Assembly (NCBI GenBank): GCA_005784505.1
Contig: VCAZ01000040.1
Span: forward strand, 124,001-188,000
Source: Bagarius yarrelli
Lineage: Eukaryota > Chordata > Actinopteri > Siluriformes > Sisoridae
Direction: 5' to 3'
Length of the DNA stretch: 64,000 nucleotides
Made by a program: the position numbers and the translations under genes. This document shows positions 12,566 through 27,800 of the stretch, one piece after another. Every line of letters begins with the position of its first letter. The first letter of the stretch is position 1. The notes under the pieces are model-generated. The model made no database searches and was not told the origin of the DNA. It saw only the letters and a list, made by a program, of their open reading frames with translations.

Positions 12566-15500
12566 TTATATTATCAAGTAAGTTAGTTAATATATCTACC
12601 TAAGCGCAAAGTAAATAATATAATCTGCTATAAGTCTATAATCTGATCATAAGAAATAGCACAGAAACTCACACTCATTGTGCATGTAGAATACTAATAT
12701 TATTAGTTTTTATAACTTGTATACCCTGAACCAAGGCAAAGTACATTGCTTTTATTTATTTTACCCAACTGAGCAATTAAGGATTAAGGGCCTTGCTCAG
12801 GGCCCCAGCAGAGGCAGCTTGGTGGTGCTGAGAATTAAACCCAAGAACTTCTGTTAAGCATTCCAACATCATAACTGCTAAGCTACCGCTTTCCCTGTAA
12901 AGCATGACAATAAAAACTACTGTTTCACTTTCTTACAACCCACTCAATAGTAATAATCGTTCCATTTGCTTTACTACCCTTTAAAGTCTTAGGTTTTATT
13001 TTAGTCCAGAAAATCTTTTAGGATAATCGTAGGTCAGTGCAGAGGTGGGTTATTATTCTGCAGAGTTAATAGTGCTTATGTAATGTGGTTATGTAGTTAC
13101 ACTTTTAAATTGCACATTTATGTGTTAAATCTTGAAAAATAGCAGCCAAATGAGTAAGAATGTGGAGGCTGATGATGACTCAATGCTTATTTTTCATGTT
13201 TATGAAATATTAATGGGAAAAAAATAAATGGGAGAATAAAAATTATAGGGTTCTGACAGCTGGAATTCTGTGCCTGCATCAAAGTCACACAAAATTCTCA
13301 TTTTTGTATCGGTGATTTCAGCATGTTTGTTGTTATTATTCTTATATATTGGCACTTTATAACCATTTTGTTGCCACTTTCTCTGCCAATCTATGTTCTA
13401 TTATTTATATAGGTTATATTAGTTAGTTAATAATAATTTTACTTACATTTCAATCTCTATTTTGCTGTAATTATGTTTCATTTTCCTTGTAAGAGACAAG
13501 GAAAGATTTCACTGCATGTCATAATATGTTTATATGATTATATATGTGATAAAAAATTTATTAATTTATCATTTGAATATTTATTAAAAGGGTAGTTTTT
13601 TGTTTATTTTACGTGGTTTTGAAGTCTTAAATTACTGTTTTGATTAACTAATCAGAGTCGATGCCACGTCCGTTATTAATTTGTGTGGTGCCACTAATAA
13701 TTACATAATCTCAGAACTGTAAGATCGTAAACACTGATGGTTAACTGTGTTTGGATATAGCCTGGTCTATGTTTCATATTGATCCTTAATTTTATTCTAG
13801 ATAGGCAAAGAATAATACCCTACAGTTTAAGCTGGCTCCAAATTGTCTGAACAGTCCATACAAAGCACGTCTTCACACGTCGGACCTCACCCACTTACAT
13901 CTCTTATTTTTTAGCAGGCACATTGGCACTATAAACAACTCTGCTGCAATTTTTTTATGTGGTATTGTTATTGCCCTAATCATTAAATGTGCTTTTATTG
14001 GTTTGGAGTATTGTGCAATAAACTACACTGCATTCCGAATATCTTTTGAAAATCATTTTTATTGGAAATCACTGGAAACTGTGCGAATGTGCTGCCCAGT
14101 GTTTCCATAAGCTGCTAGGTTTTTACATGAAAACTTGATTAATGCTCCGTAGCTTTTTTCGTAGCTTCGTGCTTGTAGGATTCAGGTAAGTTGTTTCAGA
14201 TGCACGTTTGCTGAATGTCCCATGTAGCTGCAAAGGCTTCATTTATTTATATTAATTGCATTTGGCAGACACCCTCATCCAGTCACTTACAGTAGATTTT
14301 ATAGTCTTATTTTTACAACTAAGCAGTTGATGGTTAGAAAACAGCAGTAGCAGTTTGATAATCATAGGAACTGACCTCACAACCTTCCGATCAACAGTCT
14401 CAGTCACTGAGATATCCTCTGCCTCTAATTCAAAACTAATCACATACTATAAGAAGTGTTAATTTAGTGGATATAGACATTAAAAGTTACCACCTTAAAC
14501 AGTACATATTTTGCCTAATTAGCTTAACAACAGCAATCGTGAATATAAACATGGTTTTACAGTATGTTGATTTAAATTTTACACAATTGAAGATCATACT
14601 GATTTTAGTATCTCCAAAACAATCTTAATGTTGTACATGCACACCTGCATGACGGTAGTGAAATCACATGATGCCTGGCAATGCTGTCTCCATATGTGTC
14701 CTGAGCTCAGCATCCCTCTCGGCCTGCTGCTCTTTTCTGTCCTGCTGTGTTAGTCGCTGACGCTTCCCCCCCAAACCTCCTCTGACACTTTTGCTTTATG
14801 TAAGCAGGAAAAACCTAACCGATTTGAGCCACGTCAAAAGCCATCAGCTCGGCAAGCCCTGTCTGGCCTGCACAGAAACGAATCAAAAGCACTGGCGCTG
14901 CCTCCTTTGTTTGCCTCGCCATTTCAATATAATCAAGCGAGAATTCAGCTTGTAATTAGTGTGCACCGGCTCACGTTCTGTCTGGAAAAGTGTAATGTAA
15001 ATGTCTGATTGGAATTTGGTGAGAGCTTGCAGCAGAGCTTGAGAGAATTGAAATGGTGTCTTGCTAAAATGAAGGAGTTTCGTCTGCAGGCTTAGCAGGG
15101 GTCAGATTGGTGAAATTATCAGGTATTCAAGAGGGACTTGCCAACTCCTTGACAGCTTAATTATCCTTCAGCCGCCTTAGTTTTGTTTAATGTGTCAATT
15201 TGGATGAAATTGGGCAATGAAATTGGACTGTCTTTTCAGCATTGCTTATATTGAGCGACTAATTTTCAGGAAACATGTTTTTTTTTCTTTTTAAATGAAA
15301 ATGTTCCTTATTTAAAACATCAATAAACCCGCTCAACAGAATGTATATGCATTATGTGATGTTAGTTCTGCATTTGTTTTGCTTTTTTTGCCACAAAGCT
15401 ACATTTCTTTATTTGAAATATTAATATTTTATCACAGCAATTTATCATCACAAATGAAAATAATCCTTTGACCCTCTTACACAATTAGAACACTTTAGCT

Positions 15501-18500
15501 TCGGTGTTTATCATATAAGCTACTCTAGAAGCTGGATTTGGATTTTAAAAAACCAGGTGCACATTTTTTAACGCTTTAATTGTATGCACTATTTTAAGAA
15601 CTGAATTTCAAAAATTGCTAAAAATATTATAAATTATTCATTTGCACTTCAGAATTACACATTTACATGCATCCAGTACATCAAAGCAATCTGGAATCCT
15701 AATCAAGCACAGAGTAATTATTTTCTGCCAATCAGCAGTCAAGTTAAATGAGTAAACAGCAACTTATCCGACGTTTGAGTAGAAATTTTGTTTGATGTAA
15801 TTCAACACCAACATTCACATCTTACAATATTGTCTACAATATGTTCAGTAACTGAGAACAAGTGCAATATGAGTAATGTAGGGTTGTGACAAGACACTTG
15901 TCCCACGAGACGAGACATGAGACTGGGTTCATGAGAACAAGACGAGACGAGATTTTTTTTCGAAAAATAAAAATAGTCAACTTTTATTCATGAAATTAAA
16001 CTTAAAATTAAAATTTTAATGAATTATATGCTGTAATTAACAACATATAAACACTTTGTAAAACGTTTTGCCACAAACTTTTTTTGCCACGTTCGTAATT
16101 AATTTGTGTGGTGGCAGTTGTAGCCACGTCCGCTGTTAATTCGTGCGGTGGCAGTTGTAGCCACGTTCGTAATTAATTCGTGTGGTGGCAGTTGCAGCAG
16201 CTTCTGCTTGGACGTCAATACGCAACAGCGCCGGTGAAAAAAAAAACAGCCACGCGTCTCACCCGACTCATGCCTTTGTTTCATTCCTGGTTTGTCCTTG
16301 TCGTGTGTTCTCTGTTTCTCATGTGTTTCTGTCATGTGATTCCCTTGTCCTTGTGTCATGTTTTCATTGGTTAGTTTGGCCATGTGTTGCTTATTGTGTT
16401 CAGGTGTCTCTCGTCTAGTTAAGCCTGTTAGTCTTGTGTGTATATATAGCCCTTTTGTAGCCTTGTGTATTTTTTGGATGACTATGCTTGTATTCCACTG
16501 CTTGGTGAGTCTATGTCAAAGTTTATGCTAGTGTTTATGTCATGTCATGTCAAGTCAGTCAAGTCAGGTCAAGTCAGGTCAAGTCAGGTCAAGTCAAGTC
16601 AAGTCAAGTCAAGTCAAGTCAAGTCAAGTTAAATTTGCGTTTGTTGATCTATTACTTTGTAAATAAACTGCACTTGGGTTCTCAACCACTCGCCTGTTTC
16701 AGTTTAAATATTGTCTTTTTTTTTTTGTCTATAATTTTTTTGCTGTTTCTTATTTGCACCGGGGAAATCAAAATGGCTGCATTTACACTGCATGTATCAA
16801 GTGACCCAATTCTGTTTTTCCTCCAATGTGGCTCAGCTCGTATATGACTAATGACAGTGTAAGCATAAACGTCCGCCTTGGGTTGTTTTGCCGTGTATAG
16901 TATAAATGCAGATATCGGATACGGATCATTTTTAAAAGATCATTTAAGTGGGTAACCAAAAAAAAAAAGCCAATGTTGCCACACAAACAATTTCAATGTG
17001 GCGGGGCATCTTCTATCGATACATTCCCATCAGACCAGTCGGATTTAGCCAGAAATGTCCATAGACACTTACATTTTTATCTTATTTATACAACTGAGCA
17101 TTGAGGGGCTTATTGGTTGTGGCTTGCTGGCTTTGGGAATCGAACCCACGACCTCCCTTAACCACTGCGCTTCCACTTCCCTAGAACTCTTCTCTTCCCA
17201 GTGTATGTTTTGAATGACCATAAAGTAGCTTTTCTATTTTATTTTATTCTATTCTAGTTAAAATGCTGTACTTTTTTATGTTGACCGGGTCACATTTGAC
17301 CCAGAGGCTTCCAGAAGTTCCAAGGAGACTTGTGGGTAAAAGTGTAAGAGTTCTCCTGAGCTAAATATTCACTTCCTGGAGTGATTAACAATCAGATAAA
17401 AAGTTAATTTGCTCTGCGGCCTGAAGCTACTAATCTACTCACCTATCCACTGAGGCACAGATGTGATTTTTAAATGGATATGGATATTTTAAAGACCATC
17501 AGTCTTAGGAAGTAATATGACCGTTAGGACTGTGTGCTGTACTGAAAGGTGTGCTCATTCCTGCAGTGTAATTGGATTTAAGCTTCTACTTGTAGGTGAT
17601 CAGATAAAAAAGATTCAAGGATCCGAATTTTTTTTTTTTTTTTTAATTCTTCTGAAATGTTTTATTTTCGGAAAGGAAAAGCTGTTAATGTCATACCTTT
17701 GTTATGATTTTGACTGTATTATCTGTAATGTAGGATGTTGTTGTCTAAATAAGGGAAAAATGGTGGCGCAGTGGTTAAGGTGTTGGACAGATACCAGAAA
17801 GACTGGGTTTGATTCTCAGCACCACAAAGACCCTTAACTCCAATTTTTCGTTGTATAAAAGAGATATATGTAAGTCGCTCTGGATAAGGGTGTATGCTAA
17901 AAATCTACATATTTATTAGAATTGCATTTTGTTTTTAGATCAGTTTGTTTTTTTATTTGTATGGGATTGTATTACTTTATGAAGCACCAATCAACAAGGT
18001 TTTAGCAATCCAGTCAAAAGAAGCTGGTGATAACAGGCAGGTGTGGAAAGAAAAAGAAATTGGCCTTTTTAAAATAATCTTCCTGCCATATAACTCTAGT
18101 GCATAACCTTAGCAGAAGATTATTGCTTTTTAATTTGCTTTAGCATTTCAGTGAAGGTTGTATTGTCTCCCTGTAACTATATGACTTGCATTAGACTATC
18201 GACCAGTGCTTCTGACTCTCCTAAATTCTCAGATCTTTATTAGTTCTTCACCAGTAACGTCTTTAAATGCTTTCTTAACTACAATAAAATCAAACTGCAA
18301 TGGGGGGCTGTTTGGAATCCATATTTTCTCCTTATAAAAATAATTAAAGTAACAACTGTTATCCAATTAAATAAATTCCAATTAATAATTATTTACTAGA
18401 CTCAATTCGGCTCAGAAATAATTTCCTGAAGCTTTTGGAAAATAACAAACCGGATAATCTATTTTGACAGTATCCCAGAAAGGAAATTTGCTTATTTTGA

Positions 18501-21500
18501 AAATGAACTTAATATAATGATTTTACTTTTTATGCCATGAATATGTTTAAGAAACATAGCTCAGAAATGTGTTTAAACAGCAGTTTTACTTGGGACTTCG
18601 CAGTACAGAGATTTCCAGCGATGCGATATAGCGAATTTCCGCCTACAGTCCTCCGGAACCTAATAATTCAGGCTTTAATTTAGGCTTTTTTCAGACACAG
18701 ACTTTAATCTTTTTCAATCTTTTTCAACTACTTAGCTTAGTAAAAGGATGGACAGTTATATAAAAAGCAGGATGGAAGAATAATACAGAGATGTTGGCCT
18801 GCTGATCGAAACATCATCAATTAATTTCTTTTTGTCTTTTAAAACTACTTTTTAAATAATTCTTGTTTTCTTTTTGAGTTTATTTTATGTGTGATAGTAA
18901 TTCAGACGTCACATAAAATCACATGTTGAATATGCAGAATAATTTTGCTCTGCTTTCGTGTTTTCCATGGTTTTTCGTACTGTTTTTGTCCAGCTAGACA
19001 ACCTATGATATATTGAAGTGAATGAAGCAATAAAATACGAGCTGGACTGTCTGTACCTGAGTGCCGCGAAGACAGCTTGTAGCCCACGGTCTGTAGTGAT
19101 TTGTAGATAAAGTTATATAATATTTAGGGACTTGCTTTTTTGCCTCTGTGCCTCTGCCTTTTTCCAACCAACCTAACATACATGTTTTTGGACTGTGGGA
19201 GGAAACCGGAGTACTCACGCAAGCACAGGGAGAACTTGCAAACTCCCTACAGAAAGGCCCGGGCAACGGTGCTAACCACTAAGCCATCGTGCTGCCTGTA
19301 AATACTATTATTTACTATTTTCTTTAAACGTCTATATTTACAGACCCTCTTTTCATACTCATAATATACGTTTTATCATACACTGTATATGTTCTAACTA
19401 ACTTTTAAAAACTGTACAAAACAAGATGGATTGAAATAATTAATTCTATAATTCTAAATTCCGATTCAGTAACTTAATCACTGGCGGAATCCCCAATTTA
19501 CGGTGTTGCATGGTGTCCACTAAACATTTTAGTCTCATTATTTACATAGCATTAAATCTTGGGCAAGTATTGAAAAAGAAATTAGAATTCATTTGGAATG
19601 ATTGTCATTAAAAATGATTTTTTTTTTCAATTGTATCATACGAGTCAATTGGCACTTTTGCATGTTTAACCATGCAGTGTGAGTCATGGTGGCTGAGTCA
19701 ATGTTTCCGCATCCTACCCATGGTAGGAGTGACGGAACTAAAGCACAGGGGATCAATGGATAATGTCGCTTTTTAATATCAGGGTAAATTGGTGTACAGT
19801 CTATTTAGATCCATACAGAAACACACTGAGCTTCTCTAGCACAGAACACAAGAGTGGCCTTCGACTAGTTCATGTTTTAAACACGGATGCAGCAGTAAAC
19901 TTCAGACTTTTAGGCATATCAAGCTGCCACTTTTATGGCAGTCAAGGGTAGCAAATTGTGTACCTAATAAATACAATGGAATCAATACAATGTTGAAATC
20001 TACCTTTCCCTCTGAATCTGTAGTAAAAACTACCTCCAAGTATATCATTGTGCTGAGAATAAAAGCTAACTAGAAAAAAAATGCAAGATTCTGATTGGTT
20101 ACCAAACTTACTGACGTTTTAATTTCGTATTTCCTTTTTTTTTTTTTTTTTCTTTTAAATTAAAAAAAACCTATTGTGCGTATATGACGGTAGCACAATG
20201 TTATCTGTCAGCTGTGTGTTTAAAACCACCCCCCCACCACCCATTAAGCTCCCCAACAGTATTCCATTGCTGTTTTTTTTTTGAATAACGTTGTACGACA
20301 TGAATTCATCAAGGTCCGTAGTGCCTGCAGGTGTTCCCAGCACTGCACTGGCATACATAATCAGGGTCTCTGCTTTAGCTTATTCAGGAGGAAAAAGAGG
20401 AGGGATCATTAATAATGTCCGCTGGTCCCTCGCAGCTATACTATTCCAGCTAGTAAAAGCTTATATGCAGTTTATTTCACATATCCACATATGTTTAAAT
20501 AATGAGCATGATGGGTTTTTTTTTTTTCCCGGGGTTTTGTTTGTGCTGCAGTGGAATTTGTCTGCGAGTGTGCTAGGGCTGCTGAGATTGTGAGGGATTT
20601 TCTAGCACGTGTCATGTTTGATCAAAGCTTGCTGTGAATTAATTATCTCCACATGAATTATTCAGCATGTTTCTAGTGCAATGTATGAGTCTTTTCATCA
20701 GCGCCGCTTGGGAAAACAGACAAAAGAGCCAACCTGGTGATAATATCCTGGAGCTTGCCTGTCTATAATGTTAGATGAAATATGTTTGGAAAAAAAGAGC
20801 TCTACAGGTAAAGACTGAATACTTTGCCTCGAAAGAGGCCATTTTGCTTTGCTAAGATTTCACCAGGTGTGCAGATTTATATATAATTGTGGATTATTGT
20901 ATGGAATATTTTTTCTACTTAAATTTTTTGGTAACACACAGTTAATTTGAACAAAAAAGAACAGATTCCCAGAGGCATCACATACAGTTATTACATACAT
21001 GTTACAGTTATTTTCATGATAGGGGTTACTCTCCCGAAGCCCCGCCCCTTGCGTTAATTCAAGTCTGTGCTGCTCAGTCATTTATGTCCTTAAAGTTCAG
21101 ACCATTTAGTGTATTTTACATATATAGACAGGGGAAAAGAGGATAGGCACATTCACTGCAAAGCTCTTTATATCCTTATGTCTTATATAATTTTCTGTGT
21201 ATTAACTTTTATTAACTATTAACATACCGTTTTATGATCAGTTGATTTCTATTGCCCCGAGTGTCTGTTCTGCTGTTTGTAGTCTGGTAGGTAAAATAAC
21301 ACCATGGTTTATGTTCTATTTTAAAGCTGATTTCTCAGCTCTAATAATGTATCGGTACAGAAAAACTGTCACTGTTTCGACTGATGTGCATATGACTCCC
21401 AAAGCGACTCCAGTTCCATAGTATTGATGTGCTCATTGATCTGCAGTTCATTTATGGAGCAATGATGATGTGTTGAAATTAGCCATCAACACAGTGTGGC

Positions 21501-24500
21501 CCTATAGAACGCCCTTTTATTCCAACAGCTCGATTTTAACCCTTAAGATTTCAGATGATTATTCAATGACAAACATTTACGTATATCACTCAAGAGTTTT
21601 AATATTCGCTATTCGGCTTCTACAGCATAAGGAATAAGAGTTACAATCTTTAAAGGCAGCAGATGCAGGTGTGGATTATTAATATAAAAAAGAACAGGTG
21701 GCGGTGTAGGACATGTGAAATGGTCATGTGACATGCTAGGGCTGATGTGTAATGTCAGCCCTATGCATAATTTTATTTTGGGGCCCCTCGGTGCTGTCAA
21801 TATGGCTATTTATTGACAATCTTTGATTAGTTGCACTATATAAATCAATTTTATTTGTTGTAGCTATTTTTTAAACCTGCATCCCATTAACATAATAATG
21901 CGTTGGTTGTTTGTTTTTTATTTTAAATTTGCATTTTTCGTATTATTACCATCGTCCATTGACATAAAAAAGTCCTCATGTAACCCCTAGTTTGCTTAGT
22001 TGTTCATTTATGCTAGTTTGCGGTTGCTTAGTTCACCTTGAATTGCCTCTGGTTGCTGTAATTCATTCCCAATTTTAGAATAACTGAATAAATGACAATT
22101 AGGACTATGAGACTTACTTCGAAAGTAAGTCTTTAATGTATAAATCCATTTGGAATGACTCGCATTTGAATCTTTATATTTAACTAATAATCATTGATTC
22201 AAATCTGTTCAAGTTCTTTATGCTAATATAATTCTGAATGGTCTTTTTAACACCCAAGACGCCGTCTTGTGTTGAGAGTGGTTTCTGTGGATATCATCTC
22301 TACCTTAAACAAATGTTGTTGTTTTTTAGCCTGTCCAGCTCTACACCTCTGCATCTGTATGCTTTCCTCATACAGTTCAGCCTCCAACGCTTCAGCCTTC
22401 ATGTTTAAATCGCCGTCTGTGCCATGGTGTCTAAAAACCCATAGACTGAGTCTCTGAGTCATGATGCTGTATTTGACATAAGTTTAAACTTTGTTGCCTC
22501 CTCGACATCTGTGCTGGATTTTTCATTAATATGACTGGTGATTGAAAAAAGCAAGAATAAAAATAACGAGAACCAAAAACCATAATTGCTTCACAAATCA
22601 TTTATTTCCAGGTTAGGTTTTCAATTAAGGGGTTAAAAGGTAACCTCTAATCAAACTGTTTCTTTATATTAACTAGCCTAGAAGGCAGGTCCACTTGACA
22701 TCATCATATCTACAGTATTGTAGACCACCATGTATTTTTTTTCTGTCCCGAGAAAAGACAATAATAGACAATGAATAAACAAACGAAACCTAAGAAGACA
22801 TTTTTTTGTAGCACACTGACCTAAAATCCTGTGAATTGCGATTCTCCTGGGATTAATCCAACGTGCCGTACAGAGCTGTGAGGATTATATGTTTTGGACC
22901 TGCGCTGTTGTTGCCCTACTTTTCATTAAAATTTCAGTAGTGTGAAAGACAGAGACGGAGAGAGAGATGGATAGAGAAAGAGTAAGAGAGAGAGAGAGGT
23001 TGCAGAAATAGTTAGACAGATGGAGTGGGGGTTTCTTTTCAACATACAGAGAAATGAAAGACTTTTTCTCTCTCTTTCTCTTTCTCTCTTCCAAAACACA
23101 GACATTTGCCTGTTTTTTTTGACAATTTTTAAAGCCATAGTACACAATTTTATGTCAATTTTCTTAAATTGTGACTAACAGATTAGCTTTTTATTATAGA
23201 TGCTTTAAAACATAATAAATCAGAAGTGTTTTCCAGCTTGCATGATCATCGGCTGGCATTTAGTACGCCTGGATGGTGTGCCTGAACCAAATTGCCCCGG
23301 TTGTCCCTGAGCTGCAAAAGCTGCTAAAATATGAATGAGAGCCTTCATTGAGCCAGTGTCTGACTGCAATTCTATTTCTTGTGTCACAGAGGTTTCTGGC
23401 TTTCCATCTCAGGAAGTCGTCCTTTCCCCTAAGCCAAGATCCAAATCAGAAATGCATTTACTGGCTAGTTTCTATAGCTGCTTTTTTTTGTGTGTTTCAA
23501 TGTACCAAAGCTGCAGCCACATGGCCTAATTCATTTCATGGCCTAATTCTTAGCCTCACATTACCGTCTAGTGCACTCCAGACATACAAATGTGCGTCTC
23601 AATAGAGTCTGGATGGTCAGTCGGTTCATCAGGAACTGCTGGCTGTATTCCGGTGTGTGCAGAATCTTTTAGGAGAAGTGCTATATTTCTCGATCATAAT
23701 TTAGGGGCTGTGTTGTAAAATGTACTTTTGTTTGACAGATTTACTGTAATTTAATATACTGTAATAAACTGTATTTTTAGCTCAGGCGTATAAATCAAGA
23801 TGTGAGGGCATACAGCTGAGGGCAGATTTTTTTACCGACTCGGCAAACGTGCAGCAGTAGTTGGGCATAAACAAGCTGAATAATTGAAGCTGTGACAGGC
23901 TACAGGACCATTATGGGGTTTTATCCTGATGGTGGTGAAGGGAGGGAGGAGGCATACAATGGCAAGACACTTAATATAACCAGTGACTCATGACGTCCAG
24001 CTTAATGTGCGGCTGGCGACACCAGTTTTAATACTTTTCTGCGTTGTGTGAGGTTATGAAGCCAGACACGGAACTACAAGCAGGGAAGGCGTTTATTTTC
24101 AGTTTCACCTTTCTCAGGTGAAATTGCTTTTGCTGACTCTCGCATGAGATTACAATTAGGAAAAATTGAATGGGCAGAACTAAAATGAAAGCATTAAACA
24201 TTAACATTAAAATACAGACAGGATTAATTTCATATGAAAACATACCTGGTACACAGAACAAAACAATTGCCCTTGGTGTTCTCTAAATATGAGATATTGA
24301 GGGTTTGCAGACTTAATCACCTCCACATTTTCAGTAAAAGACCGAAATCCTGTTTAAAAAAAAGAAAAGAAAATGACAAAAATAATAACATAGGTAAAGT
24401 AACTAGTAGAAAATACATGAATTTAAGTGAAAATAAAAATATAAAAGCAATAATTGAAGATAACAATTCATTTAGATTGTCAGGAAAAAGAAAAGATGCC

Positions 24501-24724
24501 CACCTCTTTCATGAGATTACAATTAAGAGAGGGAAAAGGAGGGGGAAAAGGACAGGAAGTTAAGTCAGCTTGTGATTTTAGAGCAATTAAAAGAAAACCA
24601 GTTAACCACTTAAACGATAAACAATTTTGTAAAAAATTTCAATAAATACATATATTTATCAGTGTAATTTTAATACCTGTTACACTAACAAATGTATGTA
24701 TATATATATATGTGTGTGTGTGTA

Positions 24725-24810
<86 letters not shown>

Positions 24811-27800
24811 TAATGACACACCCACATCGTTTTTTAGAATGTCTTTGTATTTTGTACTATTATATAATTCCGTAATTTGAACACTGTTGCAGCTTGACAA
24901 TGCCCCTGTGCACAAAGCCCCTGAGCTCCATGAAGACATGAGTGATTTGGGTTAGGGGTTAGGGTGAAGTGTTAGTGTTAGGTCTTCTAGTGCTTTTGTT
25001 CTTATGGTGTATGTATATGTAGTCTAAATACACACTAATATATTATTAACAATTGAACATTTTATGCTTTTTCTATGTTTTAGTAAACTGTTCACATCCC
25101 AAACATTTATAAATGTTTGTTATCTGGAAACAATGTGACCCTCCCTCCTAGCAGGAAACACCTTTAATTCGAAAATGACCCCATTTTGCTTCCCGTTATT
25201 AGAAGAAACAGATAAGAAAGGCAAGTTATAGCCCGACACAACAAGCCGCGACACATTGTGAGTCACGGATTTGGCATGCAGAAACGCTATTTATCATGGG
25301 CCGCAATTATAGTCAAGAGGCTTGATCAGAGTTAACAGCCTTATGAATGCCCGAATGCTATAGAGGAAAAAAAAAAATCTCATTACCGCAGCTGCATTGA
25401 AATTAGGAGTACATTATATTCATGAGTCTCTGCCTAGTGTTTTTTCCTTCCTTTTTTTTCAGATGTGCTGATGGACTCGATGACGGCAACGGCAGAGCTG
25501 GGCTGGGCAATATACCCATCGGTAGGGGTAAGTACTGTTTAGCTGACCTACTCTGGTTTGGCCATTTACCATATGTAAACGAAACGCTTCAGTGCTTTAC
25601 CTTATCTAAATGTACTGCCTGACTGCTCCACTGAACAATGACACGTGATGTTCAGCACCCACAGGGGCATTTGAATGAAATCCAAATGAAGCCTAATAAA
25701 ATGTGATGGCACTTTGAAATTTATGTGTGAATGTGTTTCGACATTGATTCCTGGAAAATGAGATCAGAGGCTATGACATACTAAGGATTATTCAGAGATG
25801 TTTTCTAACACATTACTTATTCAGTCTTGCCTTCACTCTGTCCCCAGTGGGAGGAGGTGAGTGGCTATGATGAGAACATGAACACCATCCGCACCTACCA
25901 GGTCTGCAACGTCTTTGACGCTAATCAAAACAATTGGGTGCGCACCAAGTACATCCGGGGACGTGGGGCCCAGCGCATCCACGTCGAGATCAAGTTTTCG
26001 GTACGAGACTGCAGCAGCATCCCTAACGTCCCAGGCTCATGTAAAGAGACCTTTAATCTTTACTACTTTGAGTCTGACACGGACATAGCCACTAAAGCAT
26101 ACCCTCCATGGATGGAGAACCCTTGGATAAAGGTGGACACCATCGCAGCTGACGAAAGCTTCTCGCAGGTGGACCTGGGTGGCCGGGTGATGAAGATCAA
26201 TACAGAGATGCGCAGTTTTGGACCTGTGTCTCGCAACGGCTTCTACCTGGCCTTTCAGGATTACGGAGCCTGCATGTCGCTCATCGCCGTGAGGGTTTTT
26301 TTCCGGAAATGTCCCCGAGTCATCCGGAACGGAGCTGTTTTTCCTGAGACTTTGTCAGGTGCCGAAAGCACTTCTTTGGTGGCAGCTAGAGGAGTCTGCA
26401 TACCTAACGGTGAGGAAGTTGATGTGCCAATTAAGCTATACTGCAACGGAGATGGCGAGTGGTTAGTTCCAATCGGACGCTGCATGTGCAAAGCTGGACA
26501 CGAGGCAGTCGAGAACGGTACCGTCTGCAAAGGTGAGTTGCTTTAAAGTTGTCATTTTAATGGAATCTCTTTGATGTGATGGGATGTAGCTTTTGGGTAG
26601 TTGGGGATTTCAAGCCCTTTCAAGTAGAAAAAGCTGCTCACAAAATAAGGGTATCATAAGATGACTGTGTGTGTTCCTGCACACAGAATATTCTGACAGT
26701 TGTTAGTGGGAAAGATGAAAAAAATATTAGGCTGCATCCCAAACCAGAGACTATACTCTAAACTGGCTCTAGAAACATTTATTTTTAATATTAATGATTT
26801 AATATTAATATACTTACTTTTATATATCTATGTATATTGTTAGTTATATATGTATATAATGTGTAAATAATTAAGATTTTAGAGAGGTAAAACGAATACA
26901 AAATGACTGTTCAAATGACTAAAAATTAATTTACTTATAATATCTTTAAAAAAATATCTTTAAAACTTATAATATCTTTAACATTCTCCTGACCTTATTC
27001 TTTATTTTCTGATGGCAGTCTGTAAAAAATCTATTGCACCTGATTGCTGGCAAACCCCCAAACAGCATTTTAGCAGGCTTCAACATCTCGACTTTAAAGA
27101 AATGTTCATCCAAATTATGTATGTAAAAAAAAATATTTTTTTTTCTTGCAGTTTTTTGTTGGGTAAAAACTAAACATATTTTTTGTAGACACGGTCCATC
27201 TGTCCAAAGATGTTTGAATTGTAAGTTTGCTAGCTATGCATGCTTTCCCCTCACACACATTTTAATAATTTAAACAAAAAGCCTGTAAGCCTTGGCTGAC
27301 TTTTTTATTTTTTACAGGTGACTTTTCAGGTGACTTTTATTATTGAATTTTATTTGCTTATCAACTGTCAGTGCATTGCTGTATTTTAGTGTTCTTGGAA
27401 TGCAATGTTTTCTTTGCACCCCCAATTTGATCACTGCCTATCACACGACATCTACCTGTGATCACATGTGTGTGAAAGACGGTATATCCTTCCTCCCACC
27501 CAAACAGCTGGACTAGATTCGTCTTGGCTCAAATATTCTGAACCAATAGGCAGTAGAATTTCAGCTACAACACTTAGCTTTAAATTGATCAATATTCTAT
27601 AGATATATTTATTACTTATATGTACGATATTTACAGCATTTGGCAGCATGTAGGCTTTTACAACAGAACAATATTTAATTTCAGGAAAAAAATTATAATT
27701 TAAATTCAAATTTTATTTGTCACATACATGATTATACACGGTACAACATATAGTAAAATGCTTTTGATGACTCTCTGAATTTAAAGGAGTTAAAAAAACA

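Larger units (their letters stand above)
10693..25462 (+). other. ephb2 intron 1 (14.8 kb)
   Basis: Starts GTGAGT and ends TTTTTTTTCAG. It holds microsatellites, SINE copies, a 37-bp tandem repeat and a Tc1-like fragment, all listed separately. Also present are some repeat-free stretches of higher complexity (14.7-15.3, 20.56-20.79 kb). No other exon was recognised on either strand. Confidence 0.7.

Noticed and set aside
24685..24939. Open frames over the TA and TG repeats
   Set aside because: Translate only to Tyr-Ile runs; simple-sequence artefacts. The same applies at 10.4-10.9, 48.1, 56.3 and 56.7-57.0 kb.
25422..25622. Longer open frame over exon 2
   Set aside because: Wrong phase: the EphB2 match is one frame away and is set by the flanking splice sites.
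26261..26530. Minus-strand open frame across exon 3
   Set aside because: Shadow of the EphB2 coding frame.
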